A stretch of DNA of 64,000 bases from assembly GCF_052056295.1 (NCBI RefSeq), contig NZ_CP182493.1, positions 1,240,001 to 1,304,000 of the forward strand, given 5' to 3'. The notes below the pieces were generated by a model. It made no database searches and was not told the DNA's origin. It saw only the letters and a list, made by a program, of their open reading frames with translations. The stretch is from Catenovulum sp052056295 (GTDB lineage Bacteria > Pseudomonadota > Gammaproteobacteria > Enterobacterales > Alteromonadaceae). Shown here in pieces: positions 45,801 to 52,537 of this stretch (position 1 is its first letter; each line of letters starts with the position of its first letter). The position numbers and the translations under genes were made by a program.

Positions 45801-47282
45801 CTTATCTCTGTTAAGTTAGTATCAGAGCCTGGTGTTGGTACTATCGCAACTGGTGTAGCCAAAGCATATGCAGATTTAATTACTGTATCTGGTTACGACG
45901 GTGGTACAGCAGCAAGCCCATTAACTTCAGTTAAATATGCAGGTTCGCCTTGGGAATTAGGTGTTGCTGAAACTCAACAAGCACTTGTTGAAAATAACTT
46001 ACGTCATAAAGTTCGTTTACAAACGGACGGTGGTTTAAAAACTGGTTTAGACGTAGTTAAAGCAGCCTTGTTAGGTGCAGAAAGCTTCGGTTTTGGTACA
46101 GGCCCTATGGTTGTATTAGGGTGTAAATACTTACGTATTTGTCACTTAAATAACTGTGCAACTGGTGTTGCAACTCAAGACGAAAAATTACGTGCAAACA
46201 ACTACCACGGTTTACCAGACATGTGTGAAAACTACTTCCGCTTTATCGCACAAGAAGTACGTGAAATCATGGCACAGTTAGGTATCCGTAAGTTTAACGA
46301 CTTAATTGGTCGCACAGACTTGTTAGAAGTAATTGAAGGTCAAACAGTTAAACAACAAAAATTAGACTTATCTGGTTTGTTGTACAACTGCGAGCCATCA
46401 GCTGCAACAGCGCGTCACTGTACTGAGAAGAAAAATCCTCCGTACGATGAAGGTGCTTTAAACTTGAAAATGTTAGCTGAAGTTAAAGACACTGTAGCAA
46501 ACAAATCAGGTGGCGTATTCCGCTTCTCAGTACAAAATACTGACCGCTCTGTCGGTGCATTAGTCAGTGGTGAAATTGCTAAACACCATGGCAACACTGG
46601 TATGCAAAGCGCACCAATCACTATTAACTTAACTGGTACTGTTGGTCAAAGTTTTGGTGTGTGGAATGCTGGCGGTTTAAACATGATTTTAACCGGCGAC
46701 GCAAACGACTACGTTGGTAAAGGTATGGCTGGCGGTAAGCTAGTAGTACGTTCACCAAAAGGCGTAAGCTATAAATCTCACGAAAGTGCGATTATCGGTA
46801 ACACCTGTTTATACGGTGCAACTGGCGGTAAATTATTTGCTGCAGGCCGTGCGGGTGAGCGTTTCGGCGTACGTAACTCAGGTGCTACAGCTGTAGTTGA
46901 AGGTACAGGTGATAACGGTTGTGAATACATGACTGGTGGTATCATGGTTATCTTAGGCTCAATCGGTGTTAACTTTGGTGCAGGTATGACAGGCGGTTTC
47001 GCTTACATTCTTGACGAAAAAGACGACCTAGCTGGCAAATTAAATAAAGAGTTAGTAGAAGCGACTTCATTCGAAGATAAGAGCATTCTAGTAGAACACT
47101 TACGTGGTTTAATTAACCAACACTTTGAAGAAACTGGCAGTGAGCGTGCAGGAGATATCCTGAAAAACTTCAACGCTTACTTACCTAAGTTTAAGTTGGT
47201 TAAACCTAAAGCAAATGATGTTAATAACTTACTTGGTCACATCAGTCGTTCTTCTGATGAACTAAGAGTCGAGATCAAGTAA
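42816..47282 (+). CDS. gltB: Glutamate synthase [NADPH] large (alpha) subunit
   Basis: Large subunit of the GOGAT complex, which makes two glutamates from glutamine and 2-oxoglutarate in ammonia assimilation; 1488 residues. The class II glutaminase domain starts at Cys13 (DNCGFGLIAHMDGE) after a short propeptide that would be cleaved. The FMN-binding synthase domain has SGEGGEDPKRYGTERNSKIK and GYDGGTAASPLTS. The 3Fe-4S cluster cysteines are in CKYLRICHLNNCATGVATQ. The C-terminal right-handed beta-helix has repeated Gly motifs (GATGGKLFAAGRAGERFGVR). It is followed by gltD after 10 bp. Confidence 0.98.
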   Translation: MKLYDASQSKDNCGFGLIAHMDGEASHKLVRTAIGALDRMKHRGGIAADGKTGDGCGLLMQKPDTFFRAIAEENNWKLATNYGVGTVFLSQDAEKAAFARKVIEEELQRETLTIVGWRVMPTNNETLGEIAASQLPRFEQIFCNAPNGWKDIDLERRLYIARRRIEKRMTDDADFYIATLSGLVTVYKGLVMPADLPAFYEDLADLRMQSAICVFHQRFSTNTLPRWKLAQPFRFLAHNGEINTIKANRQWALARTSKFSTPILPDMTDAAPYVNTEGSDSSSLDNMLELLLAGGLDLFRAMRLLVPPAWQNNPDMSQELKSFYEFNSMHMEPWDGPAGIVLTNGRHVACNLDRNGLRPARYVITTNRFITLASEVGIWEYSPDEVVEKGRVGPGEMLAVDTKTGQLWRSNEIDQDLKDRHPYREWLDENVRRLTPPSECDPSLAGKRDYDDAQLAVYHKLFNYSYEEIDQVVKVLAINGQEAVGSMGDDTPMAVLSRKHRTVYDYFRQMFAQVTNPPIDPLRENHVMSLQTCIGVEQNVFSETTSHANRILFESPVLMYTDLVQLKATDNTHYATETFSLNYDPQKEDLQAAIKRIVAEAVAAVKERNVVIVILSDRDIAKGTLPVPAAMAVGALQQGLLDNQVRCDSNLIVETASARDPHHFAVLIGLGATAVYPYLAYETIEQLADKKAINIDARTAIANYRKGIGKGLFKIMSKMGISTIASYRWSQLFEAIGISDEVMETCFRGITSRIQGAEFSDFQQDLINLERIAWLPRKKMTHGGLLKFVHGEEYHTYNPDVVNTLHTAVRSGKYSDYLEFAKIVNERPVSTIRDLFKVKAGQAIDVSEVEAAENLFPRFDTAAMSIGALSPEAHESLAIAMNRLGGNSNSGEGGEDPKRYGTERNSKIKQVASGRFGVTPHYLVNASIIQIKVAQGAKPGEGGQLPGDKVNPYIATLRYSVPGVTLISPPPHHDIYSIEDLAQLIFDLKQVNPTALISVKLVSEPGVGTIATGVAKAYADLITVSGYDGGTAASPLTSVKYAGSPWELGVAETQQALVENNLRHKVRLQTDGGLKTGLDVVKAALLGAESFGFGTGPMVVLGCKYLRICHLNNCATGVATQDEKLRANNYHGLPDMCENYFRFIAQEVREIMAQLGIRKFNDLIGRTDLLEVIEGQTVKQQKLDLSGLLYNCEPSAATARHCTEKKNPPYDEGALNLKMLAEVKDTVANKSGGVFRFSVQNTDRSVGALVSGEIAKHHGNTGMQSAPITINLTGTVGQSFGVWNAGGLNMILTGDANDYVGKGMAGGKLVVRSPKGVSYKSHESAIIGNTCLYGATGGKLFAAGRAGERFGVRNSGATAVVEGTGDNGCEYMTGGIMVILGSIGVNFGAGMTGGFAYILDEKDDLAGKLNKELVEATSFEDKSILVEHLRGLINQHFEETGSERAGDILKNFNAYLPKFKLVKPKANDVNNLLGHISRSSDELRVEIK

Positions 47283-47292
47283 GGAGATTGTG

Positions 47293-48708
47293 ATGAGCAA
47301 AAACGTATATCAATTTATGGACGTAGAACGTATTGATCCGCCCAAAAAGCCGATTGATACGCGTAAAATTGAGTTCGTAGAAATCTACGAACCACTAAGT
47401 GATTCACAAGCAGCAGGCCAAGCAGATCGTTGCTTGGACTGTGGTAACCCATACTGTGAGTGGAAATGTCCGGTACATAACTACATTCCACAGTGGTTAG
47501 ATTTAGCGAATCAAGGTCGTATATGGGAAGCTGCAGAGCTTTCGCATAAAACCAATAGCTTGCCAGAAGTATGTGGCCGTGTATGTCCACAAGATCGTTT
47601 ATGTGAAGGTTCTTGTACCTTAAACGACGAGTTCGGTGCAGTAACTATAGGTTCAATTGAAAAGTACATTACTGACACAGCTTTCAAACAAGGCTGGCGT
47701 CCAGATATGTCAAACGTTGTTAAAACTGACAGAAAAGTAGCTATTGTTGGCGCTGGTCCTGCAGGTTTAGCAGCAGCTGACGTATTAGTACGTAACGGTG
47801 TAAAACCAGTTGTATTCGATAAATACGAAGAAATTGGTGGCCTATTAACTTTTGGTATTCCAGCATTCAAATTAGAAAAAGACGTTATTACTTTACGTCG
47901 TCAAATTTTCGAAGAAATGGGTATCGAGTTCGTATTAAATACTGAAGTAGGTAAAGACGTTCAATTCCAAGAATTGATCGACCAATACGACGCAGTATTT
48001 TTAGGTATGGGTACTTACAAGTACATGAAAGGTGGCTTTGAAAATGAAGACGCTGATGGTGTATTTGATGCATTACCATTCTTAATTTCAAACACCAACC
48101 GTTTAATCGGCTTAGAAAAATCACCTGAAGATTTCATTGATATGAAAGGCAAAAAAGTGGTTGTTCTAGGTGGTGGTGATACAGCTATGGACTGTGTACG
48201 TACTTCTATCCGTCAAGACGCTGAAAAAGTAACTTGTGCATACCGTCGTGACGAACAAAACATGCCTGGTTCACGTCGTGAAGTTCAAAACGCACGTGAA
48301 GAAGGTGTTGAGTTTGAATTTAACGTACAACCTTTAGCGATTAAAGTTGACGCTAACGGTAAAGCTACTGGTGTTGAATTTGTCCGCACACAAATGGGTG
48401 CGCCAGATGCAAACGGTCGTCGCCGTGCAGAAAAAGTTGAAGGTTCAGAGTTTGTAATGGAATGTGATGCTGTAGTTGTTGCATTCGGTTTCCAACCTAA
48501 CCCAGCACCTTGGTTAGCTGACTACGGTGTAGAGCTAGACCAGTGGGATCGCGTAAAAGCACCTGCTGACGGTCAATTTAAATATCAAACCAGCAATGAA
48601 AAAATCTTCGCTGGTGGTGATATGGTTCGTGGTGCAGACTTAGTTGTTACTGCAATCGACGAAGGCCGTAAAGCTGCAGAAGGTATTTTGGATTATTTAG
48701 AAGTTTAA
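47293..48708 (+). CDS. gltD: Glutamate synthase [NADPH] small (beta) subunit
   Basis: FAD- and NADPH-binding subunit of GOGAT, 471 residues, passing electrons to the large subunit. The ATG at 47293 has AAGGAG 6 bases upstream; a GTG directly before it (47290) is in frame but less likely. Two N-terminal iron-sulfur motifs are visible (CLDCGNPYCEWKCPVHN and CGRVCPQDRLCEGSC), then the FAD-binding AIVGAGPAGLAAA and the NADPH site VVLGGGDTAMDC. The C-terminal EKIFAGGDMVRGADLVVTAI is typical. It forms an operon with gltB and ends at a strong terminator. Confidence 0.97.
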   Translation: MSKNVYQFMDVERIDPPKKPIDTRKIEFVEIYEPLSDSQAAGQADRCLDCGNPYCEWKCPVHNYIPQWLDLANQGRIWEAAELSHKTNSLPEVCGRVCPQDRLCEGSCTLNDEFGAVTIGSIEKYITDTAFKQGWRPDMSNVVKTDRKVAIVGAGPAGLAAADVLVRNGVKPVVFDKYEEIGGLLTFGIPAFKLEKDVITLRRQIFEEMGIEFVLNTEVGKDVQFQELIDQYDAVFLGMGTYKYMKGGFENEDADGVFDALPFLISNTNRLIGLEKSPEDFIDMKGKKVVVLGGGDTAMDCVRTSIRQDAEKVTCAYRRDEQNMPGSRREVQNAREEGVEFEFNVQPLAIKVDANGKATGVEFVRTQMGAPDANGRRRAEKVEGSEFVMECDAVVVAFGFQPNPAPWLADYGVELDQWDRVKAPADGQFKYQTSNEKIFAGGDMVRGADLVVTAIDEGRKAAEGILDYLEV

Positions 48709-48730
48709 ACTAAATAATTTGAGCCGATTA

Positions 48731-48758
48731 AAAAACCCAGCTGAAGCTGGGTTTTTTT
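48731..48758. terminator. Bidirectional terminator between gltD and dusA
   Basis: ACCCAGC-TGAA-GCTGGGT, flanked by A6 upstream and T7 downstream, lies 26 bp after the gltD stop. T-runs on both strands mean it can also end dusA transcripts. Confidence 0.92.
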
Positions 48759-48848
48759 GTTTATTGCAATACGAGCTCAAATTCAGTTGTTACAAAGTAC
48801 TAGCCTTTATAGCTACGCACAATCTCACAAACCTCTACCTGATAGTTT

Positions 48849-49841
48849 TCATCCTTCCATAGCAGCAAACGCGCGTTCAAACACTTCAATACCGTGCGGA
48901 TAGTTGCGCGCATTTTCACTTAAATAACGTCGCCACAAACGTGCATTAGGCTGGCCGTTAAATAATCCCAACATATGTCGCGCGATATGCCATGCCGTTG
49001 TTTGATAACCAGTATCTGAAACCGCCGTTTCGCGCTCTATATAAGGATACATAGCTTCCACTACTTGACGACGCGAAAGTATAGGTTGCTCACAAGAAAA
49101 CAGCTTAGCATCGAGCTCAGCTAACATATACGGGTTTTGATAAACCGCTCGACCTAACATCACACCATCAATATGCTGTAAGTGTTCATCCACCTGCTCA
49201 AAAGTCTCAATACCACCATTAATGCTAATTTGTAGCTCAGGGAATTCCTGCTTAAGTTGATAAACTCTTGGGTAATTTAGCGGTGGTACTTCACGATTTT
49301 GTTTAGGGCTTAAACCTTGCAACCAAGCTTTACGCGCATGCACAATGAAGTGTTCACAACCCGCATCAGCTACCTGCTCAACAAAGCTTTGTAAAAACGC
49401 ATAATCATCACTGTCATCAATACCAATCCGGGTTTTAACCGTTACTGGGATATCCACTTCCGCCTGCATAGCTTTAACACAATCTGCAACCAACTCAGGT
49501 TTAGCCATTAAACACGCACCAAACATACCATTTTGCACACGGTCTGATGGACAACCGACGTTAATATTAATTTCGTCATAACCATATTCCTGCGCTTTAA
49601 TCGCAGATTTAGTCATATCAGAGGCATCACTACCACCAAGCTGCAAAACCACAGGATGCTCTGCTTGATCAAATTTAAGGTAATCACCTTTACCAAATAA
49701 AATAGCGCCTGTAGTAACCATTTCTGTGTATAAAACAGCATGTTGAGACATAACACGGTAGAAGTAGCGGCAATGGCGGTCAGTCCAGTCCAACATAGGG
49801 GCGACTGAGAATGTGTGGTTTACAGGTTTGATAGACTTCAT
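48849..49841 (-). CDS. dusA: tRNA-dihydrouridine(20/20a) synthase DusA
   Basis: FMN-dependent enzyme of 330 residues that reduces uridines 20/20a in the tRNA D-loop. It matches DusA rather than DusB or DusC: FSVAPMLDWTDRHCRYFYR at the N-terminus, LYTEMVTTGAILFGKGDYL, the catalytic Cys in NVGCPSDRVQNGMFGACLM, VKTRIGIDD, FIVHARKAWLQGLSPKQNRE and ARLWRRYLSENARNYPHG. A promoter with a consensus -10 precedes it. It is convergent with gltD and shares its terminator. Confidence 0.96.
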   Translation of the reverse strand: MKSIKPVNHTFSVAPMLDWTDRHCRYFYRVMSQHAVLYTEMVTTGAILFGKGDYLKFDQAEHPVVLQLGGSDASDMTKSAIKAQEYGYDEININVGCPSDRVQNGMFGACLMAKPELVADCVKAMQAEVDIPVTVKTRIGIDDSDDYAFLQSFVEQVADAGCEHFIVHARKAWLQGLSPKQNREVPPLNYPRVYQLKQEFPELQISINGGIETFEQVDEHLQHIDGVMLGRAVYQNPYMLAELDAKLFSCEQPILSRRQVVEAMYPYIERETAVSDTGYQTTAWHIARHMLGLFNGQPNARLWRRYLSENARNYPHGIEVFERAFAAMEG

Positions 49842-49883
49842 GGTATTAATACTGTGCGGGGCTAAAGGCGAAATAAAAAATGC

Positions 49884-49913
49884 ATTATACCTTTTGCTAA
49901 GCTACTGTGTCGA
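49884..49913 (-). promoter_or_regulatory. dusA promoter
   Basis: On the minus strand TCGACA (-35, five of six consensus bases) and TATAAT (-10) are 18 bp apart. The expected start near 49877 leaves a leader of about 36 bases before the dusA ATG. Confidence 0.7.
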
Positions 49914-49923
49914 ATAATCAAGG

Positions 49924-50499
49924 TTAGCTATGACAATAACACCCCTTGGCATCGCTAATAATAGTTGCACCTAAATAAGCTTGTTCAGACGATATATAGT
50001 TTTCAACTATACCTTGTTGAGGTGCGCAAAATAGGCCTGTTGCATAGGGGCCTAAATACACTAAAAGCCCTTGCTGATTAAATACCGCAACTGCTGGTGT
50101 TGAGGGAATATAAGAAATTAAAGCAGAATCGCTGGTAACCGTTAGTTGGCTATTTATAAAACCTTGTTCAGTGGCGAGTTGTTTTACCGAATCAATATGA
50201 GGCTTAGCAACGGTTTGGCAATAACATTTTTTGCCCGCTGCAAAGTGCAGAGTTGTATTACGAGTATCTATACCGGCTGATTGTAGCTTATCAACAAATT
50301 CACGTTCAAAACTTGCTTGTGCGCTTAACAAAGTCAGTTGATTGTTTGGATCAAACAAACCGACTCGCAAATTAGATAAATACAAAATGCTGGCGAGCAA
50401 TACACTCGCCCATACTACAATAAACAGACTAACCGCTTTATATTTTGAAGCGCGCCATTTCTTGATTAAGCTGCTCGATATGTTTGTGCAATAATGCAA
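49924..50499 (-). CDS. Small membrane-anchored Cys-rich protein, thioredoxin-like (DUF6436-like)
   Basis: A 191-residue protein with one N-terminal membrane helix (about 23-42, VSLFIVVWASVLLASILYLS) and an exported domain with CYCQ (about 92-95), TPAVAVFNQQGLLVYLGPY, GLFCAP and a C-terminal CYCHS. The thioredoxin-like strand PAVAVFNQQG and paired cysteines suggest a redox role; it seems to fit the uncharacterised DUF6436 group, but this is from memory. No ATG fits; the start appears to be TTG at 50499, with GGAG 6 bases upstream, inside the 3' end of the chemoreceptor gene in another frame (62-base overlap). Translation is thus probably coupled to the receptor. Function unknown. Confidence 0.72.
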   Translation of the reverse strand: MHYCTNISSSLIKKWRASKYKAVSLFIVVWASVLLASILYLSNLRVGLFDPNNQLTLLSAQASFEREFVDKLQSAGIDTRNTTLHFAAGKKCYCQTVAKPHIDSVKQLATEQGFINSQLTVTSDSALISYIPSTPAVAVFNQQGLLVYLGPYATGLFCAPQQGIVENYISSEQAYLGATIISDAKGCYCHS

Positions 50500-51919
50500 A
50501 ATTATCTCCGGCCATGTCGGCGTACTGTTTTAATTGTTCAGAAGTTAACGACAGTTCTTGCGTTGAATGCGAAATACTTTGCGATACATTACTCTGCTCT
50601 TCAACAGCGGTTGCAACATACGCAATATTTTCCGACACTTTAGCAATGTCATTAACCACATTGGCAATTTCAGCTTTTGCGGTTGCTGACGCCGCGTCAG
50701 CAGTTGTTGCTCGCTCTAAACATTCATTCATTTGTGTTACAGACTTTTCAGCATCAGTTATCAACGAGGCTGTAATATCACTAATTTGTTCAGTGTTCTC
50801 ACGCGTGCGCATAGCCAACTGCCGTACTTCATCTGCAACCACTGCAAAGCCGCGACCATGCTCACCGGCGCGAGCACTTTCAATTGCAGCATTTAACGCC
50901 AATAAATTGGTTTGCTCAGAAATCGATTTGATCGCCTCCATAACCTCTTTTATACGATTACACTTTGTCGCCAAAGAGTCTATGGTTGTAGCCGCACACG
51001 ACAACTCAGTTTTCAGCTGCGACATTTCTTGGCTGCCATTGGTAATCACCTTGTCAGCTTCATTAGCGCGCGCTAGCGCAGCTTCGGTAAAGGTATTCAC
51101 ATCAGCTGCCCGCTCGGCGACATCTGAGTTTGCGGTGGTCATTTCTTCTGTGGCCGTGGCAATTAAAGCCACCTGCTCGTTGGTTGTTTCGGTTGACTGT
51201 TCCACATTAGAGGTTAGCGAAGCAACCTGTTTCGACAAACCAGCAACTTCTTGATTGACTGCACTTGCATGTGAAACAAACTGCTGAAAAGAGCCAATTA
51301 ACTGATTAAAACCGCGTAGATTGCGGTTTTTCTGGTCTAACTCCACACCTAAGTTAAATTGACCTTGCTGCGCCAAAATCTTCTCAACAGTATTAGTTAA
51401 CTGTAAACCAGCTTGCGCCTCGCGTAAGCTGGTTTTTGCGACAAACATTAATAAAGCAGCTTCTGTTACCGCGAATAATGCATGAATAATTAAGATATAA
51501 AATTGCAAATGCGATTGCTCAAAAATGTAGGCTGGAACACCTTGGCTTTGCAGAATAAAAAAACCTATGTGATGTAATGCAACCACAATCACGCTGGTTA
51601 ATATTACACTCCAATCGCGATAGAAACTTAAAAACGCCAGCATGACAAATATTTCAAAATGGATTTCAATTAACCCTGACGATTGATGTATATGTAAAGC
51701 AGCAAACAGCTGAATAGCTATGCCAACACTATGCCGAGTAATAGCGGCAAAAGGCTGAGAGAATATTAAAAAAAGTGGTACGGCTAAGATAGCTGAGCCT
51801 AGTACTACAGCTTCAGTCCAAGTGCCGGTATAAAACGCAATTAAAAAGGATAAAACGAACTGACCAATTAACACACCAGTAAAAATTCTATTTGATTTTT
51901 CAATCCAAGGATATTGCAT
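50438..51919 (-). CDS. Methyl-accepting chemotaxis protein with six-TM N-terminus
   Basis: Chemoreceptor of 493 residues. Unlike classical receptors it has no periplasmic domain: residues 1-165 are about six membrane helices rich in histidines (ALHIHQSSGLIEIHFEIF, VALHHIGFF), suggesting an intramembrane sensor, possibly binding a metal or cofactor. A HAMP-like linker (about 170-215) is followed by the signalling coiled coil, with the conserved hairpin tip EQTNLLALNAAIESARAGEH plus GRGFAVVADEVRQLAMRTRE. It lacks a C-terminal CheR-binding pentapeptide. Its 3' end overlaps the small redox-like gene. Confidence 0.92.
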   Translation of the reverse strand: MQYPWIEKSNRIFTGVLIGQFVLSFLIAFYTGTWTEAVVLGSAILAVPLFLIFSQPFAAITRHSVGIAIQLFAALHIHQSSGLIEIHFEIFVMLAFLSFYRDWSVILTSVIVVALHHIGFFILQSQGVPAYIFEQSHLQFYILIIHALFAVTEAALLMFVAKTSLREAQAGLQLTNTVEKILAQQGQFNLGVELDQKNRNLRGFNQLIGSFQQFVSHASAVNQEVAGLSKQVASLTSNVEQSTETTNEQVALIATATEEMTTANSDVAERAADVNTFTEAALARANEADKVITNGSQEMSQLKTELSCAATTIDSLATKCNRIKEVMEAIKSISEQTNLLALNAAIESARAGEHGRGFAVVADEVRQLAMRTRENTEQISDITASLITDAEKSVTQMNECLERATTADAASATAKAEIANVVNDIAKVSENIAYVATAVEEQSNVSQSISHSTQELSLTSEQLKQYADMAGDNFALLHKHIEQLNQEMARFKI

Positions 51920-52050
51920 TGTGACCTCAAATTTTGTTGGGATATGTGGCTATGCTGACTAGCTTTAAGTCTAGGCGCTTAAGTAGAATGTGCCAGAGCA
52001 GAGTCAAAAATATGAGGTTTTATACGCAAAAAACACTAATGGAGATCAAT

Positions 52051-52098
52051 ATGGTATTTAATAAGTTTGATAAAAAAACGACAGGTATGAGAAATTAA
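52051..52098 (+). CDS. Possible 15-residue micro-ORF
   Basis: ATG at 52051 is preceded by GGAG with 6-base spacing and runs 15 codons to TAA (MVFNKFDKKTTGMRN). It is the only thing resembling a gene between the chemoreceptor start and the tRNA cluster. With no known relative and such short length it may be chance or a remnant. Confidence 0.2.
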   Translation: MVFNKFDKKTTGMRN

Positions 52099-52119
52099 AG
52101 AGATTTGACTTGAAACAAA

Positions 52120-52195
52120 TGGTGCCCAGAGGCGGAATCGAACCACCGACACGGGGATTTTCAATCCCCTGCTCTACCGACTGAGCTATCTGGGC
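52120..52195 (-). tRNA. tRNA-Phe (GAA), third in cluster
   Basis: A 76-base cloverleaf with encoded CCA: acceptor GCCCAGA/TCTGGGC, D-arm AGCTCAGTCGGTAGAGC, anticodon stem GGGGA with loop TTGAAAA (anticodon GAA), and T-loop GGTTCGATTCC. It appears identical to the copy at 52311-52386. Confidence 0.98.
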
Positions 52196-52211
52196 TTTAA
52201 GATGTTTTAAA

Positions 52212-52287
<76 letters not shown>

Positions 52288-52310
52288 ACATTTAAAAACT
52301 TTTAGATAAG

Positions 52311-52386
52311 TGGTGCCCAGAGGCGGAATCGAACCACCGACACGGGGATTTTCAATCCCCTGCTCTACCGACTGAGCTATCTGGGC
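52311..52386 (-). tRNA. tRNA-Phe (GAA), first in cluster
   Basis: Same sequence as the tRNA-Phe at 52120-52195, including encoded CCA. It is promoter-proximal in the Phe-Thr-Phe operon. Confidence 0.98.
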
Positions 52387-52432
52387 ACTTATCTAAACCA
52401 GCATCTTAAGCTTCAAGCTGCTGCGGGCGTGT

Positions 52433-52461
52433 ATTAAACGGATTTTGCGGTACTAAGTCAA
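52433..52461 (-). promoter_or_regulatory. Promoter of the tRNA Phe-Thr-Phe operon
   Basis: On the minus strand TTGACT (-35) and TTTAAT (-10) are 17 bp apart, followed by the GC-rich stretch ACACGCCCGC at the start region. This is the discriminator type seen in stringently controlled stable-RNA promoters. An A/T-rich region upstream (about 52465-52505) could act as an UP element. Confidence 0.8.
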
Positions 52462-52537
52462 CCAATTTGTTTTATTTTTTTCAAAAAAATTAGTTTTTCA
52501 GTTTGTTTGCTTAAACTATGAACAAGATGGTTAATTT

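Noticed and set aside
50484..51254. 256-codon open frame antisense to the chemoreceptor gene
   Set aside because: Its Ser/Ala/Val/Cys-rich product is the complement of a strongly conserved chemoreceptor coiled coil; no start signal or family pattern.
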